Source: Deltaproteobacteria bacterium (lineage in GTDB: Bacteria > Desulfobacterota > Syntrophobacteria > BM002). From it: a DNA stretch of 35,149 nucleotides. Location of the stretch: assembly GCA_019309045.1 (NCBI GenBank), contig JAFDGZ010000026.1:1-35149 (forward strand). The letters run 5' to 3'. Both the position numbers and the translations under genes were made by a program. The notes under the pieces were generated by a model. The model did no database searches, was not told where the DNA came from, and worked only from the letters and a program-made list of their open reading frames with translations. The stretch's first letter is position 1. Each line of letters starts with the position of its first letter. Of the stretch, positions 7,718 to 15,455 are shown piece after piece.

Positions 7718-8614
7718 TTACACCCTTTCAATCTCCACTGTGCCGAAAAGGCCGTATGGCCGAATCATCAAGATGATGACGAGAACAATAAATGGCGCCA
7801 CTTCTTTTACGCCGCCTCCCAGATAAATGTCCAGGTAACCCCCCATGAGGTTTTCCAGGATTCCTATGGTCAGCCCCCCGATAATAGCGCCCGGAATACT
7901 ATCGAGTCCTCCGAGTATCACGGCTGGGAAAACTTTCAATCCGAAGCCAGCCAGGGTTATATTGATACCGTTGATATTGCCGATAAGAATGCCGCCCACA
8001 GAGGAAACCACTGCAGCCACGCACCAGGACACCGCAAAGATTCGCTTGACGCTGATCCCCATCGATTGAGCCACCTGCTGGTCAGCAGCAGTGGCCCGCA
8101 TAGCAATACCCGTCCTGGAATACTTGAAGAATATAGAAAAAACCATCATGAAGATGAAAGCTGCAGCCATGGTCCACAAGTACACCTTGGAGATTACGAT
8201 GCCTGCCACACTCAAAGGCTCTTGCGGAAAAATCTGGGGAAAAACCCTGATCTGAGTGCCCCAGAACAGGGTAACCAGGCTTCTCAGAACTGTGGCCATG
8301 CCAATAGTCACCATAATAACGGTGATGATTGGTTCACCAATGAGGGGTCTCAGAACCATTCGTTCTACCAGCAGACCGAGGATCACGGAAAAACCCATGG
8401 TCAACACGAAGGACCAGATAAAAGGGACACGGCAGTCCACAGTCAGCCAGAGGCAGATGTAGCCGCCAACAAGCAGGAATTCACCCTGAGCAAAATTGAT
8501 GACGCTTGTTGCCTTGTAAATGAGCACAAAACCGAGGGCAACCAGGGCATAGACGCTGCCAATAACCAGTCCTGTCACAACGAGTTGCACAAAATGGAGG
8601 ATTTGCGGACTCAT
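7718..8614 (-). CDS. livH: ABC importer permease LivH
   Basis: A 298-residue integral membrane protein of the LivH permease family. The family signature GLVIGSVYALVALGFVLIYK is at about residues 15-34, followed by INFAQGEFLLVGGY and the coupling-helix region AQSMGISVKRIFAVSW. About eight hydrophobic helices are visible. A longer frame starts with TTG at 8668, but the ATG at 8614, with GAGG eight bases upstream, places the first helix where the family has it. It is followed at once by livM, and the acyl-CoA ligase lies 157 bases upstream. Confidence 0.93.
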   Translation of the reverse strand: MSPQILHFVQLVVTGLVIGSVYALVALGFVLIYKATSVINFAQGEFLLVGGYICLWLTVDCRVPFIWSFVLTMGFSVILGLLVERMVLRPLIGEPIITVIMVTIGMATVLRSLVTLFWGTQIRVFPQIFPQEPLSVAGIVISKVYLWTMAAAFIFMMVFSIFFKYSRTGIAMRATAADQQVAQSMGISVKRIFAVSWCVAAVVSSVGGILIGNINGINITLAGFGLKVFPAVILGGLDSIPGAIIGGLTIGILENLMGGYLDIYLGGGVKEVAPFIVLVIILMIRPYGLFGTVEIERV

Positions 8615-8771
8615 CTCCTGGACCTCACAATAAGAAAAAACAGAAAATTGACCAGATAGTGGAATCAACCCCCAGCTACCTGGATCATGGGCTGCAACTA
8701 TGCAGAGAAACGACTGAAGATCGAATTATCATCCCTCTATGCCTCTGCAGTCAACAATCAAGGATCTCACT

Positions 8772-10778
8772 TCAGGCGGCCCTTGATTTCCGCCCGAGGA
8801 GCCTGTGCATAAATGACCTCTTTTCCCTTTTAACATAGTGTTCCAGGCTGTCTACTGAGCGGATCTGCAGGCTGGTTCTCAGAGTGGAAGTCTTGCCGTC
8901 CTGATACCTGATTAGCGACTCGATGTCCACCTTGTCTTTGTCACTATAGAGGCCTGCAATTTCCCGAGAATATTTTTCATTGATGAATCTGCGGCGAATT
9001 TTCTTGGTTCGGGTCAGTTCTTCATCATCCGGGTCGAGCTCTTTATAGAGAAGAAGAAACTTTCTGATCCTCGCCCCCTCAGGCAGGCTCAGATTGACGC
9101 GCACCACCTCCTGTTCAACCAGGTCATAAACCTCAGTCTTGCCGGCCAGATCTGTATAGGTGGTATAGGTGAGTCGGCGATCCTCAGCCCACTTTCCCGT
9201 GTGTTTGTAGTCAATGCAGATCATCGCTGTGACATAAGGTTTCTCGTGACCGAGCACAACTGCCTCTACAATGTAAGGACAGAATTTCAGTTTGTTTTCA
9301 ATGAACATTGGTGAAAATTGGGTGCCATCTTCCAGCCGCATGAGATCTGCTATCCTGTCGATGCATACCAGGTGGCCTGCCTCATTGATATAGCCAGCGT
9401 CCCCTGAATGCAGCCAGCCAGCCACCACCGTTTTCTTTGTGGCTTCTTCATCTTTGTAGTAGCCCTGAAAAAGCGCTGGACTTCGGGAAATAATCTCGCC
9501 CACTCCGGACGGATCTGGGTTGTAAATCCTTATCTCCGTCTCTGGGATGGGCAGTCCCACAGTATCGAAATCGATATCGCCATCTCGGTGGATACAGGAA
9601 ATTCCAGATATTTCTGTTTGCCCATATATCTGCTTGAGATTGACGCCAATGGCATGAAAGAAACGAAAGACATCAGGTCCGAGCGCTGCCCCCCCGGTAG
9701 AAGCTGTCCTGAGGCGCAGGAAGCCGAGGCGATCCTTCAACGCTCTGAAAAGTGCCAGATAGGCAACCGCATAGAGGAGTCTCCAGACAAATGGTGGCTT
9801 CTTCTTGGCAAACTTGTAGTCTGCCATCCGGTAACCGATGGGCATACACAGGCGGTACACCTGCCGCTTCAGCCAGGTGGCATCCAGATGTTTCACCATT
9901 ACCGACCGGGAAAGACCTTCCCAGACGCGGGGGGGCGAAAACATTACATGGGGGCCGATCTCGTAAATGTCTGCTGTGGCGGTTTCAGGCTCCTCTGGAA
10001 AGTTTACTGAGAAACCAATCGCCAGGGCGCTCGACACAGCCATCATCTGCTCCCCGATCCATGGCAGGGGCAGGAAGGAAACAAACTCGTCGCTTTCATA
10101 TTTTGGATCAACAGCATTCAGATTGAGCGCCATCTTCAACATATTACGATGCGTCAGGAGTGAGCCCTTGGGAAATCCTGTGGTACCTGAAGTATAGGAG
10201 ATGAGGGCCACATCATTTTCAGTGATCTCCTGCAGGCTGTTTTCGAATTCACCGGAATGTTCTGCCTCGTAGTTGCGGCCGAGCTTCTCCACCTCCGGGA
10301 AATAGATAAGCTTGGCATCGTCATAGCCGCGCATCCCCTTGAGATCTGTGTAGACTATTCTTTCCAGCCTGGGCAGCTCATCCTGCATCTCCAGTATCTT
10401 GTCAACCTGCTCCTGGTCTTCGGCCACCACCAGCCTGGCCTCCGAGTGGTTGATGATATAAGCCACCTCCGTGAGGATAGAATCCTGGTAGATCCCGAGA
10501 GGCACAGCACCGAGGGCCTGGGCAGCGAGTTCGGCATAGAGCCACTCTGGACGATTGTCGCCGATGATGGCAACCTTGTCTCCCCTGCCGTAGCCGAGTG
10601 CCTTAAGTCCAAGCGCAAAATTCTTGACGTGCTGGTAGTACTGCTGCCAACTTACAGATTGCCAGATGCCATATTCTTTTTCACGAAGAGCAGTGCGCGC
10701 ATTGCCGTAGCGCTCTGCATTTCTTTTCAGCAAAGCTGGCAGGGTTTTCTCTTTCATAGCGACGACAATATCTTGCAA
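8772..10778 (-). CDS. AMP-forming acyl-CoA synthetase (long-chain FadD/FAA1 type)
   Basis: A 668-residue adenylate-forming enzyme that activates a carboxylic acid with ATP and CoA. Visible motifs are the P-loop YTSGTTGFPKGS (195-206), the A5 motif YGQTEISG, the A7 motif LHSGDAGY with GHLVCIDR after it, and the C-terminal LTRTKKIRR segment carrying the catalytic lysine. The length and split architecture match the long-chain FAA1-like subgroup. There is no signal peptide, but the basic C-terminal tail could favour membrane association. The start is TTG, chosen because GGGGAGG lies nine bases upstream while the internal ATG (10757) has no such site. It sits inside the transporter operon, 24 bases after livG, which suggests it traps the imported acid as a CoA ester (inference). 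Confidence 0.93.
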   Translation of the reverse strand: MQDIVVAMKEKTLPALLKRNAERYGNARTALREKEYGIWQSVSWQQYYQHVKNFALGLKALGYGRGDKVAIIGDNRPEWLYAELAAQALGAVPLGIYQDSILTEVAYIINHSEARLVVAEDQEQVDKILEMQDELPRLERIVYTDLKGMRGYDDAKLIYFPEVEKLGRNYEAEHSGEFENSLQEITENDVALISYTSGTTGFPKGSLLTHRNMLKMALNLNAVDPKYESDEFVSFLPLPWIGEQMMAVSSALAIGFSVNFPEEPETATADIYEIGPHVMFSPPRVWEGLSRSVMVKHLDATWLKRQVYRLCMPIGYRMADYKFAKKKPPFVWRLLYAVAYLALFRALKDRLGFLRLRTASTGGAALGPDVFRFFHAIGVNLKQIYGQTEISGISCIHRDGDIDFDTVGLPIPETEIRIYNPDPSGVGEIISRSPALFQGYYKDEEATKKTVVAGWLHSGDAGYINEAGHLVCIDRIADLMRLEDGTQFSPMFIENKLKFCPYIVEAVVLGHEKPYVTAMICIDYKHTGKWAEDRRLTYTTYTDLAGKTEVYDLVEQEVVRVNLSLPEGARIRKFLLLYKELDPDDEELTRTKKIRRRFINEKYSREIAGLYSDKDKVDIESLIRYQDGKTSTLRTSLQIRSVDSLEHYVKREKRSFMHRLLGRKSRAA

Positions 10779-10802
10779 AGTGACTGCCCTCCCCTGTGGT
10801 CC

Positions 10803-11594
10803 TTACAGACCAAGTTTAGAAAAGGCAGCATCAGAACCTCCAAGATAGGCGTTGATCACGTGCTCATTGTGCTGGATCTCCGCAGGAGGGCCCTCGGCTA
10901 TCTTGGTGCCAAAATCTACCACGTACACCCGGTCGGAAATATCCATAACCACACCCATATCATGCTCAATGAGCACGATGGTCATATTGTATTCCTCGTT
11001 GATATCAAGGATGAAACGGGCCATGTCTTCAGTCTCTTCCAGATTCATCCCGGCCATGGGCTCATCGAGCAGGAGGACTTTTGGACGCATGGCAAGCGCT
11101 CGCCCCAGTTCCACTCTTTTCTGCAAACCGTATGGCAGCGTCCCCACAATCTTTTTGCGGATAGATTGAATCTCCAACAGGTCGATGATGCGCTCCTCGA
11201 TTTCTTTGCGCAGCTGCATTTCCTCACGCTGAGCCTTGCCCCAGTAGATGCCTCCGGCCAGAAACCCTGAGCGCAAGTGGACGTGGGCTCCCAGTTTGAT
11301 ATTGTCCAGCACCGTCATGCCTCGAAAAAGTTCTATGTTCTGGAAAGTCCTGGCGATACCTAGTTCGGCTATCTTGTGCGACGAGAAATTGGTAATTTCC
11401 CGGCCTTCAAAGATAATGCGGCCTGCTTCAGGACGATAAAAGCAGCAAATGCAGTTCAATATACAGGTTTTTCCCGCGCCATTAGGGCCTATAATTGCAA
11501 AAATCTCTCCCTGCTTTACCGAAAGGCTGATGTCATTAAGAGCAGTCAACCCGCCGAAACTCAAGCGAAGATTATGGATTTCTAGCTGAGCCAT
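10803..11594 (-). CDS. livG: Branched-chain-type ABC importer ATP-binding protein LivG
   Basis: A 263-residue cytoplasmic ATPase, first gene of the import operon. Walker A is GPNGAGKT (36-43). The ABC signature is replaced by YGLQKR (155-160), as is normal in LivG. Walker B is LLLDEPM (174-180), followed by IEHDM with the switch histidine. The frame extends to an ATG at 11654, but family alignment favours MAQLEIHN at 11594. Neither start has an ideal ribosome-binding site (GAGG abuts the inner ATG). I saw no clear promoter in the 270 bases upstream, up to the cyclase terminator at 11861. Confidence 0.94.
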   Translation of the reverse strand: MAQLEIHNLRLSFGGLTALNDISLSVKQGEIFAIIGPNGAGKTCILNCICCFYRPEAGRIIFEGREITNFSSHKIAELGIARTFQNIELFRGMTVLDNIKLGAHVHLRSGFLAGGIYWGKAQREEMQLRKEIEERIIDLLEIQSIRKKIVGTLPYGLQKRVELGRALAMRPKVLLLDEPMAGMNLEETEDMARFILDINEEYNMTIVLIEHDMGVVMDISDRVYVVDFGTKIAEGPPAEIQHNEHVINAYLGGSDAAFSKLGL

Positions 11595-11860
11595 CCTCAC
11601 ATTTCTCGTTCTTTGCAACGCCTGTGCAGCTAACACAAACCAGCCACGCAACATTACCTCTGTTATTGCATATGCCGATTCTGCCCGTTTCTATTCGGAT
11701 CCGGCGGCTCCTGGCACTAGCCTACTGAGCTCTCAAACTATTGGAATTGGAACAATGGCAAAATATAACCAACCGCCTGGCAAATGAGGGAACGCTTCTG
11801 AAATGCTCACTCCTGAAAAGTCTCAATACCTTCTTCAATTTACCGATCTTTGTCAAGACC
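11595..11860. other. Upstream region of the import operon
   Basis: No gene is seen between livG and the terminator at 11861. The operon promoter should lie here. The AT-richer patch around 11660-11690 contains CATATG and CAATAAC, but no -35 partner at proper spacing that I would defend. Confidence 0.4.
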
Positions 11861-11889
11861 AAAAAAAGGCCGGTGCACCTGCACTGGCC
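11861..11889 (-). terminator. Rho-independent terminator after the cyclase gene
   Basis: On the minus strand the hairpin GGCCAGTGC-AGGT-GCACCGGCC (one mismatch) is followed directly by seven T residues. It lies about 205 bases past the cyclase stop and separates the uvrB-to-cyclase transcript from the liv operon. Confidence 0.85.
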
Positions 11890-12094
11890 TGGCAAGTTTA
11901 TTCTACCCTATTGGGGCATTTGGCTGTGGCCAAACACTCAGCGCCAAAGGTTGCGTCCTCTGCGGCATGAGGTCTGTACATTGGTAGAACTGTTCCAAAC
12001 TCACAGCAGTATTCCACCCGCCAAAGGGAAGCCTCTGCGACCAGCAACAAAGAATTGTGGTTCACTAACCTGGAATGCGCTCTGCCGAAGCATG

Positions 12095-13189
12095 CTACAT
12101 TGTTTGATATTGGGCAACCTTCCTCAGGGCTTCCGGGTGCTGACTGTTATGTACGAGAATCTCTGTATAGGCATGGCGAGCGAGATCCATCTGACCGAGT
12201 CTGTCTAGAATTCTGGCCCTGTGCAGCAAGGCAGCCTCATTTGTCGGATCGAGTCCCAGCGACTGATCAAAGTAATGAAAAGCAAGCTCGAGATTGTGGA
12301 CAGTGCGCCCATAGGTATAGAGCCAGCCAAGCATATTATAGAGGGTGGGCTTGTATTCCAGTACCTCAGCCGCCTGTTGGGCGAGCTTGATCGCCCTGGT
12401 CTCCAGATCCTCATTGCCTCGTTTGGCAATCTGCGAAATGTAGTGCCGAAGTAAAATAATGTAGATCCAGGGTTCAGGCATGGGTCGAGAAACAGTGTAT
12501 TCCATCTTCTCTACTATTTGTTGGCTAAGCGAAGCTGGCATAGTGGTCAGGACCTCGTGGTTGACAAATGACACCAGTTCATACACGGGAATCCTCTGTC
12601 CCAGCCCCCTGAAAACCAGCTTGCGAGGTGCGCTGAAAGTGGCATTGATCTGTCTGTTTTCTTTAGACTTCCGATGAAGACTGTCGCCCGCCATTACTTG
12701 AAACACGCTGCCGTCCCGCGAGGCTGATTCAATGCGTTTAGTGAGATTGATGGCGTAGCCCTCCACATTTGGCTGCTCCTGGCCTATTCTCATCCGCCAG
12801 CCACGCAATCCTTTGACCACCTCGCCACAATTTATACCCACGCCGATCCTGGACACCAGCCTTCCTTCTTTCAAGATCTTCTGATTGAATCCGGACGTAA
12901 GCCAGGCCACCTTGATCTTCACAGCTATGAGCAGAGCATTGCGCACATCGAAAGGGATCATTCCAGAGTAGAGAAACAATCGCAGCTCATCGCCCACCAT
13001 GGACCACTCGGAATCCACTCCATTGCCCACGTAGCCATATTGCCGGAGGTGATGGGAGACCACCTCGAACATGGTGGTCTGAAAATCCACCAGCATGTCA
13101 TCGTATTCCTGCAAGCTGAGATTCTTCGCCAACTCTGTGGAGTTCATCAAGTCTGCAAACAGTATGGTGGCGATTACCCGGTCTTTCAT
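12095..13189 (-). CDS. Class III nucleotidyl cyclase domain protein with C-terminal TPR repeats
   Basis: A 364-residue cytosolic protein. Residues 4-205 form a class III adenylate/guanylate cyclase catalytic domain. The metal-binding aspartates are D13 (FADLMNST) and D67 (VGDEL), and the transition-state pair is N148 and R152 (AINLTKR). The positions that select adenine, a Lys four residues before the second Asp and an Asp/Thr two before the Asn, are S63 and A146 here. Substrate choice is therefore uncertain. Residues of about 250-360 contain TPR-like helical repeats (LDPTNEAALLHRARILDRLG). It starts three bases after the stop of the coiled-coil gene, so translation is probably coupled. Loss of activity with retention as a sensor is an alternative. 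Confidence 0.85.
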   Translation of the reverse strand: MKDRVIATILFADLMNSTELAKNLSLQEYDDMLVDFQTTMFEVVSHHLRQYGYVGNGVDSEWSMVGDELRLFLYSGMIPFDVRNALLIAVKIKVAWLTSGFNQKILKEGRLVSRIGVGINCGEVVKGLRGWRMRIGQEQPNVEGYAINLTKRIESASRDGSVFQVMAGDSLHRKSKENRQINATFSAPRKLVFRGLGQRIPVYELVSFVNHEVLTTMPASLSQQIVEKMEYTVSRPMPEPWIYIILLRHYISQIAKRGNEDLETRAIKLAQQAAEVLEYKPTLYNMLGWLYTYGRTVHNLELAFHYFDQSLGLDPTNEAALLHRARILDRLGQMDLARHAYTEILVHNSQHPEALRKVAQYQTM

Positions 13190-13192
13190 GGT

Positions 13193-13681
13193 CTACAGCT
13201 CGAGATCAATAGTTCTCTCGCGAAGGAAGTCCTTCATCTTTTTCAGTTCCCTGGAAAATGAATCAATATCACTGGCAATCTTTTTCATTTCAGTTTCATT
13301 TTCCTGCACTGTCTTCCGCAAAGAAGCCTGGGATCTGTTGATCCTGGCAACACTTTCATCAACGCTCCTTTTGAGGGGCGCCATCATTTCGTCTAACTCT
13401 TGCCGTATCCTCTCATGCCTGGTGTGCAGCGACCGTATGCTCTTCGCCAGCTCATTTATCTTGTAGTTCAAATCCGCCGTCTTGTTGAAAACAGCCCTTC
13501 TCAGATTGTCATATCTTGACTCGAGGTCTTCGTACAGCTCCCGCTGTGAAGTCTTCAGGGCGATTATTCTCCTTTCTGTCTCTTCAATCTTTCTTTTCCT
13601 GCTGAAGTGAGTCAACAGAACAACGACGCAACCGCAAAGGAGTGCCCCTAAAAGTATCATATCCACCAGGCCGAGGTTCAT
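13193..13681 (-). CDS. Membrane-anchored coiled-coil protein, unknown
   Basis: A 162-residue protein with one N-terminal membrane helix (residues of about 5-25, LVDMILLGALLCGCVVVLL). A basic stop-transfer (SRKRK) is followed by about 130 residues of heptad-rich charged coiled coil. No catalytic motif is visible. The frame opens six bases earlier at 13687, but the GGAG at 13691-13694 is nine bases from the second ATG (13681) and only three from the first, so the second is chosen. It is placed between gltX and the cyclase and nearly touches the cyclase start, so it may tether or oligomerise the cyclase at the membrane (inference). It resembles generic DUF-type coiled-coil proteins, and I cannot assign a family. 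Confidence 0.7.
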   Translation of the reverse strand: MNLGLVDMILLGALLCGCVVVLLTHFSRKRKIEETERRIIALKTSQRELYEDLESRYDNLRRAVFNKTADLNYKINELAKSIRSLHTRHERIRQELDEMMAPLKRSVDESVARINRSQASLRKTVQENETEMKKIASDIDSFSRELKKMKDFLRERTIDLEL

Positions 13682-13735
13682 GAACATTTTCTCCGCGAGC
13701 TAGTTTGCCTCATGACCCTGTTGCCAGCCGAAGCA

Positions 13736-15253
13736 TTACTGTCCAGATAGTTCTGTGGATTCTAATCTTTCCGCAAAAAGCTGCGGCACCGCCAGCAGCC
13801 TCTTTACCACTCTGTCCTGTCCCACGGCAACCAGTACGTCAAACAGGCCAGGGCCTGCACTCTGTCCCGTTACTGCCACCCTGACAGCATTTATGAGCAC
13901 CCCAGGCTTGACCTGCAGTTCTCCGGCAAAACCGCGTATGACCTCCTCAACAGTTTCCTGGTTGAAATCATCTAGTTGTTCCAGGCGGCGAGCGAGCAGC
14001 GGCAGCCACTCTTTGAGGTCGGCGTGCTTGAGAATTCTCTTGCGCACGGCAGCCTCGTCCATGACAAAATCATCGGTAAAATAGGGACGCCCCAGATGAA
14101 CGAAATCTTTGGTAGTGTGGTAGCGGCTGCGAATGAGCTCTATGGTGTTGACAAACCACGGCCGCTTTTCCCGGGCATACTCTGTCTGCCACAAGCCCGC
14201 TTCTTCCAACTCTGCCTGCACATATGGCAAAAGTTCTTCCACGGGCATGGTGCGTAGATAATGGGCATTCATGCTTATGGCTTTAGGGTCTGTAAAAAAT
14301 TTTGGATCATTCTTGCGAATGTCGAAAATAGCATTGGCCCGGTTCAACCCCTCCAGTGAAAAGGCCTCGATGAGCTCTTCTGGAGAAAAAATCTCCCGAT
14401 TGTCCGAAGTGGACCAACCCAGCAGTACCAGAAAATTTACCAGTGCCCAGGGTAAGAAGCCCCGCTCCCGGTAAAACTGTACGGTAACTGCTTCCCCGTG
14501 ACTTCGTTTGGATATTTTCCTTTTCTGCGGATCCAGGGTCAATGACATATGAGCAAACTGGGGCAAGGGTGCTCCCAGGCCCTGGTAGATCAGGATCTGC
14601 TTCGGCGTATTGGCCAGATGGTCCTGCCCCCTGATAATATGACTGATGCGGTCCCTGATGTCATCAACGGCGTTTGACAACACATAAAGCGGCTGGCCGT
14701 TTGAACGAACAATTACGAAGTCTTCTATGTCACGATATTTTTTCTCAATCGTGCCGTACACCGCGTCTTTAAAAAGGACTGCTCCTGGACCTCTTGGCAC
14801 CTTGAAGCGGATCACATATTTGCGACCCTCAGCTTCGAGCCTGGCCACCTTACTGGAAGGCAGATTGCGGCAGGTGCCGTCATAATTATAATCAAGCCGC
14901 TTCTTCTTTGCCTCTTCGCGCTTACGCTGCAGTTCTTCCGGGGTGCAGAAGCATTTGTAGGCGTGTCCCGACTCCAGGAGATTCTGGGCAGCCTGGCGAT
15001 GTTCCTCGGCAAAAGCCGACTGGAAATACGGCCCCTCGTCCCAGGTAATGCCCAACCACCGCAAGCCATCCAGAATACCCTGGATAGCTTCCTCTGTAGA
15101 TCGTTCCACATCAGTGTCTTCAATGCGGAGAATCAGCTTGCCGCCCGTCTTCCTGGCAAAAAGCCAGTTGTAGATAGCTGTTCTTGCACTGCCAATGTGG
15201 AGATAACCCGTTGGGCTCGGAGGAAAACGGACTCGTACCTCTCCTTGGTGCAT
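13736..15253 (-). CDS. gltX: Glutamyl-tRNA synthetase
   Basis: A 505-residue class I aminoacyl-tRNA synthetase that charges tRNA-Glu with glutamate. The HIGH motif is HIGS (19-22) and the KMSKS loop is KISKR (246-250). The zinc-binding set C101-x-C103, Y124 and C128 is complete. The length fits the bacterial family, and the C-terminal anticodon-binding helical domain is present. The start ATG has AGAGG six bases upstream. Since a GlnRS gene lies 4.5 kb away, this enzyme need not mischarge tRNA-Gln, but discrimination cannot be settled from the sequence alone. It follows uvrC by 200 bases and precedes the coiled-coil gene by 54. Confidence 0.97.
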   Translation of the reverse strand: MHQGEVRVRFPPSPTGYLHIGSARTAIYNWLFARKTGGKLILRIEDTDVERSTEEAIQGILDGLRWLGITWDEGPYFQSAFAEEHRQAAQNLLESGHAYKCFCTPEELQRKREEAKKKRLDYNYDGTCRNLPSSKVARLEAEGRKYVIRFKVPRGPGAVLFKDAVYGTIEKKYRDIEDFVIVRSNGQPLYVLSNAVDDIRDRISHIIRGQDHLANTPKQILIYQGLGAPLPQFAHMSLTLDPQKRKISKRSHGEAVTVQFYRERGFLPWALVNFLVLLGWSTSDNREIFSPEELIEAFSLEGLNRANAIFDIRKNDPKFFTDPKAISMNAHYLRTMPVEELLPYVQAELEEAGLWQTEYAREKRPWFVNTIELIRSRYHTTKDFVHLGRPYFTDDFVMDEAAVRKRILKHADLKEWLPLLARRLEQLDDFNQETVEEVIRGFAGELQVKPGVLINAVRVAVTGQSAGPGLFDVLVAVGQDRVVKRLLAVPQLFAERLESTELSGQ

Positions 15254-15455
15254 ATCTGTCCTCTCTTGCTTAGGAGAGCATCACCAGCAGTGCTCTCCAT
15301 AGAACAAGGCATCCTGGTTTTCTAGTTTCTCGAAGAATGGCCAACTCCTGTTAGTCTTCAGCAGGAGATTCACGAAGCGCCCTCTCAATAATACTCAAAA
15401 CCAGGCCGATTGCCAGAGAAAACTAGCAGAACGTCTGTTGACTCCACCCTCCTCA

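Noticed and set aside
6300-8659. Plus-strand frames of 339 codons opposite livM and livH
   Set aside because: These are shadows of the permease genes. Their Gln/His-rich composition is typical of antisense to hydrophobic coding sequence.
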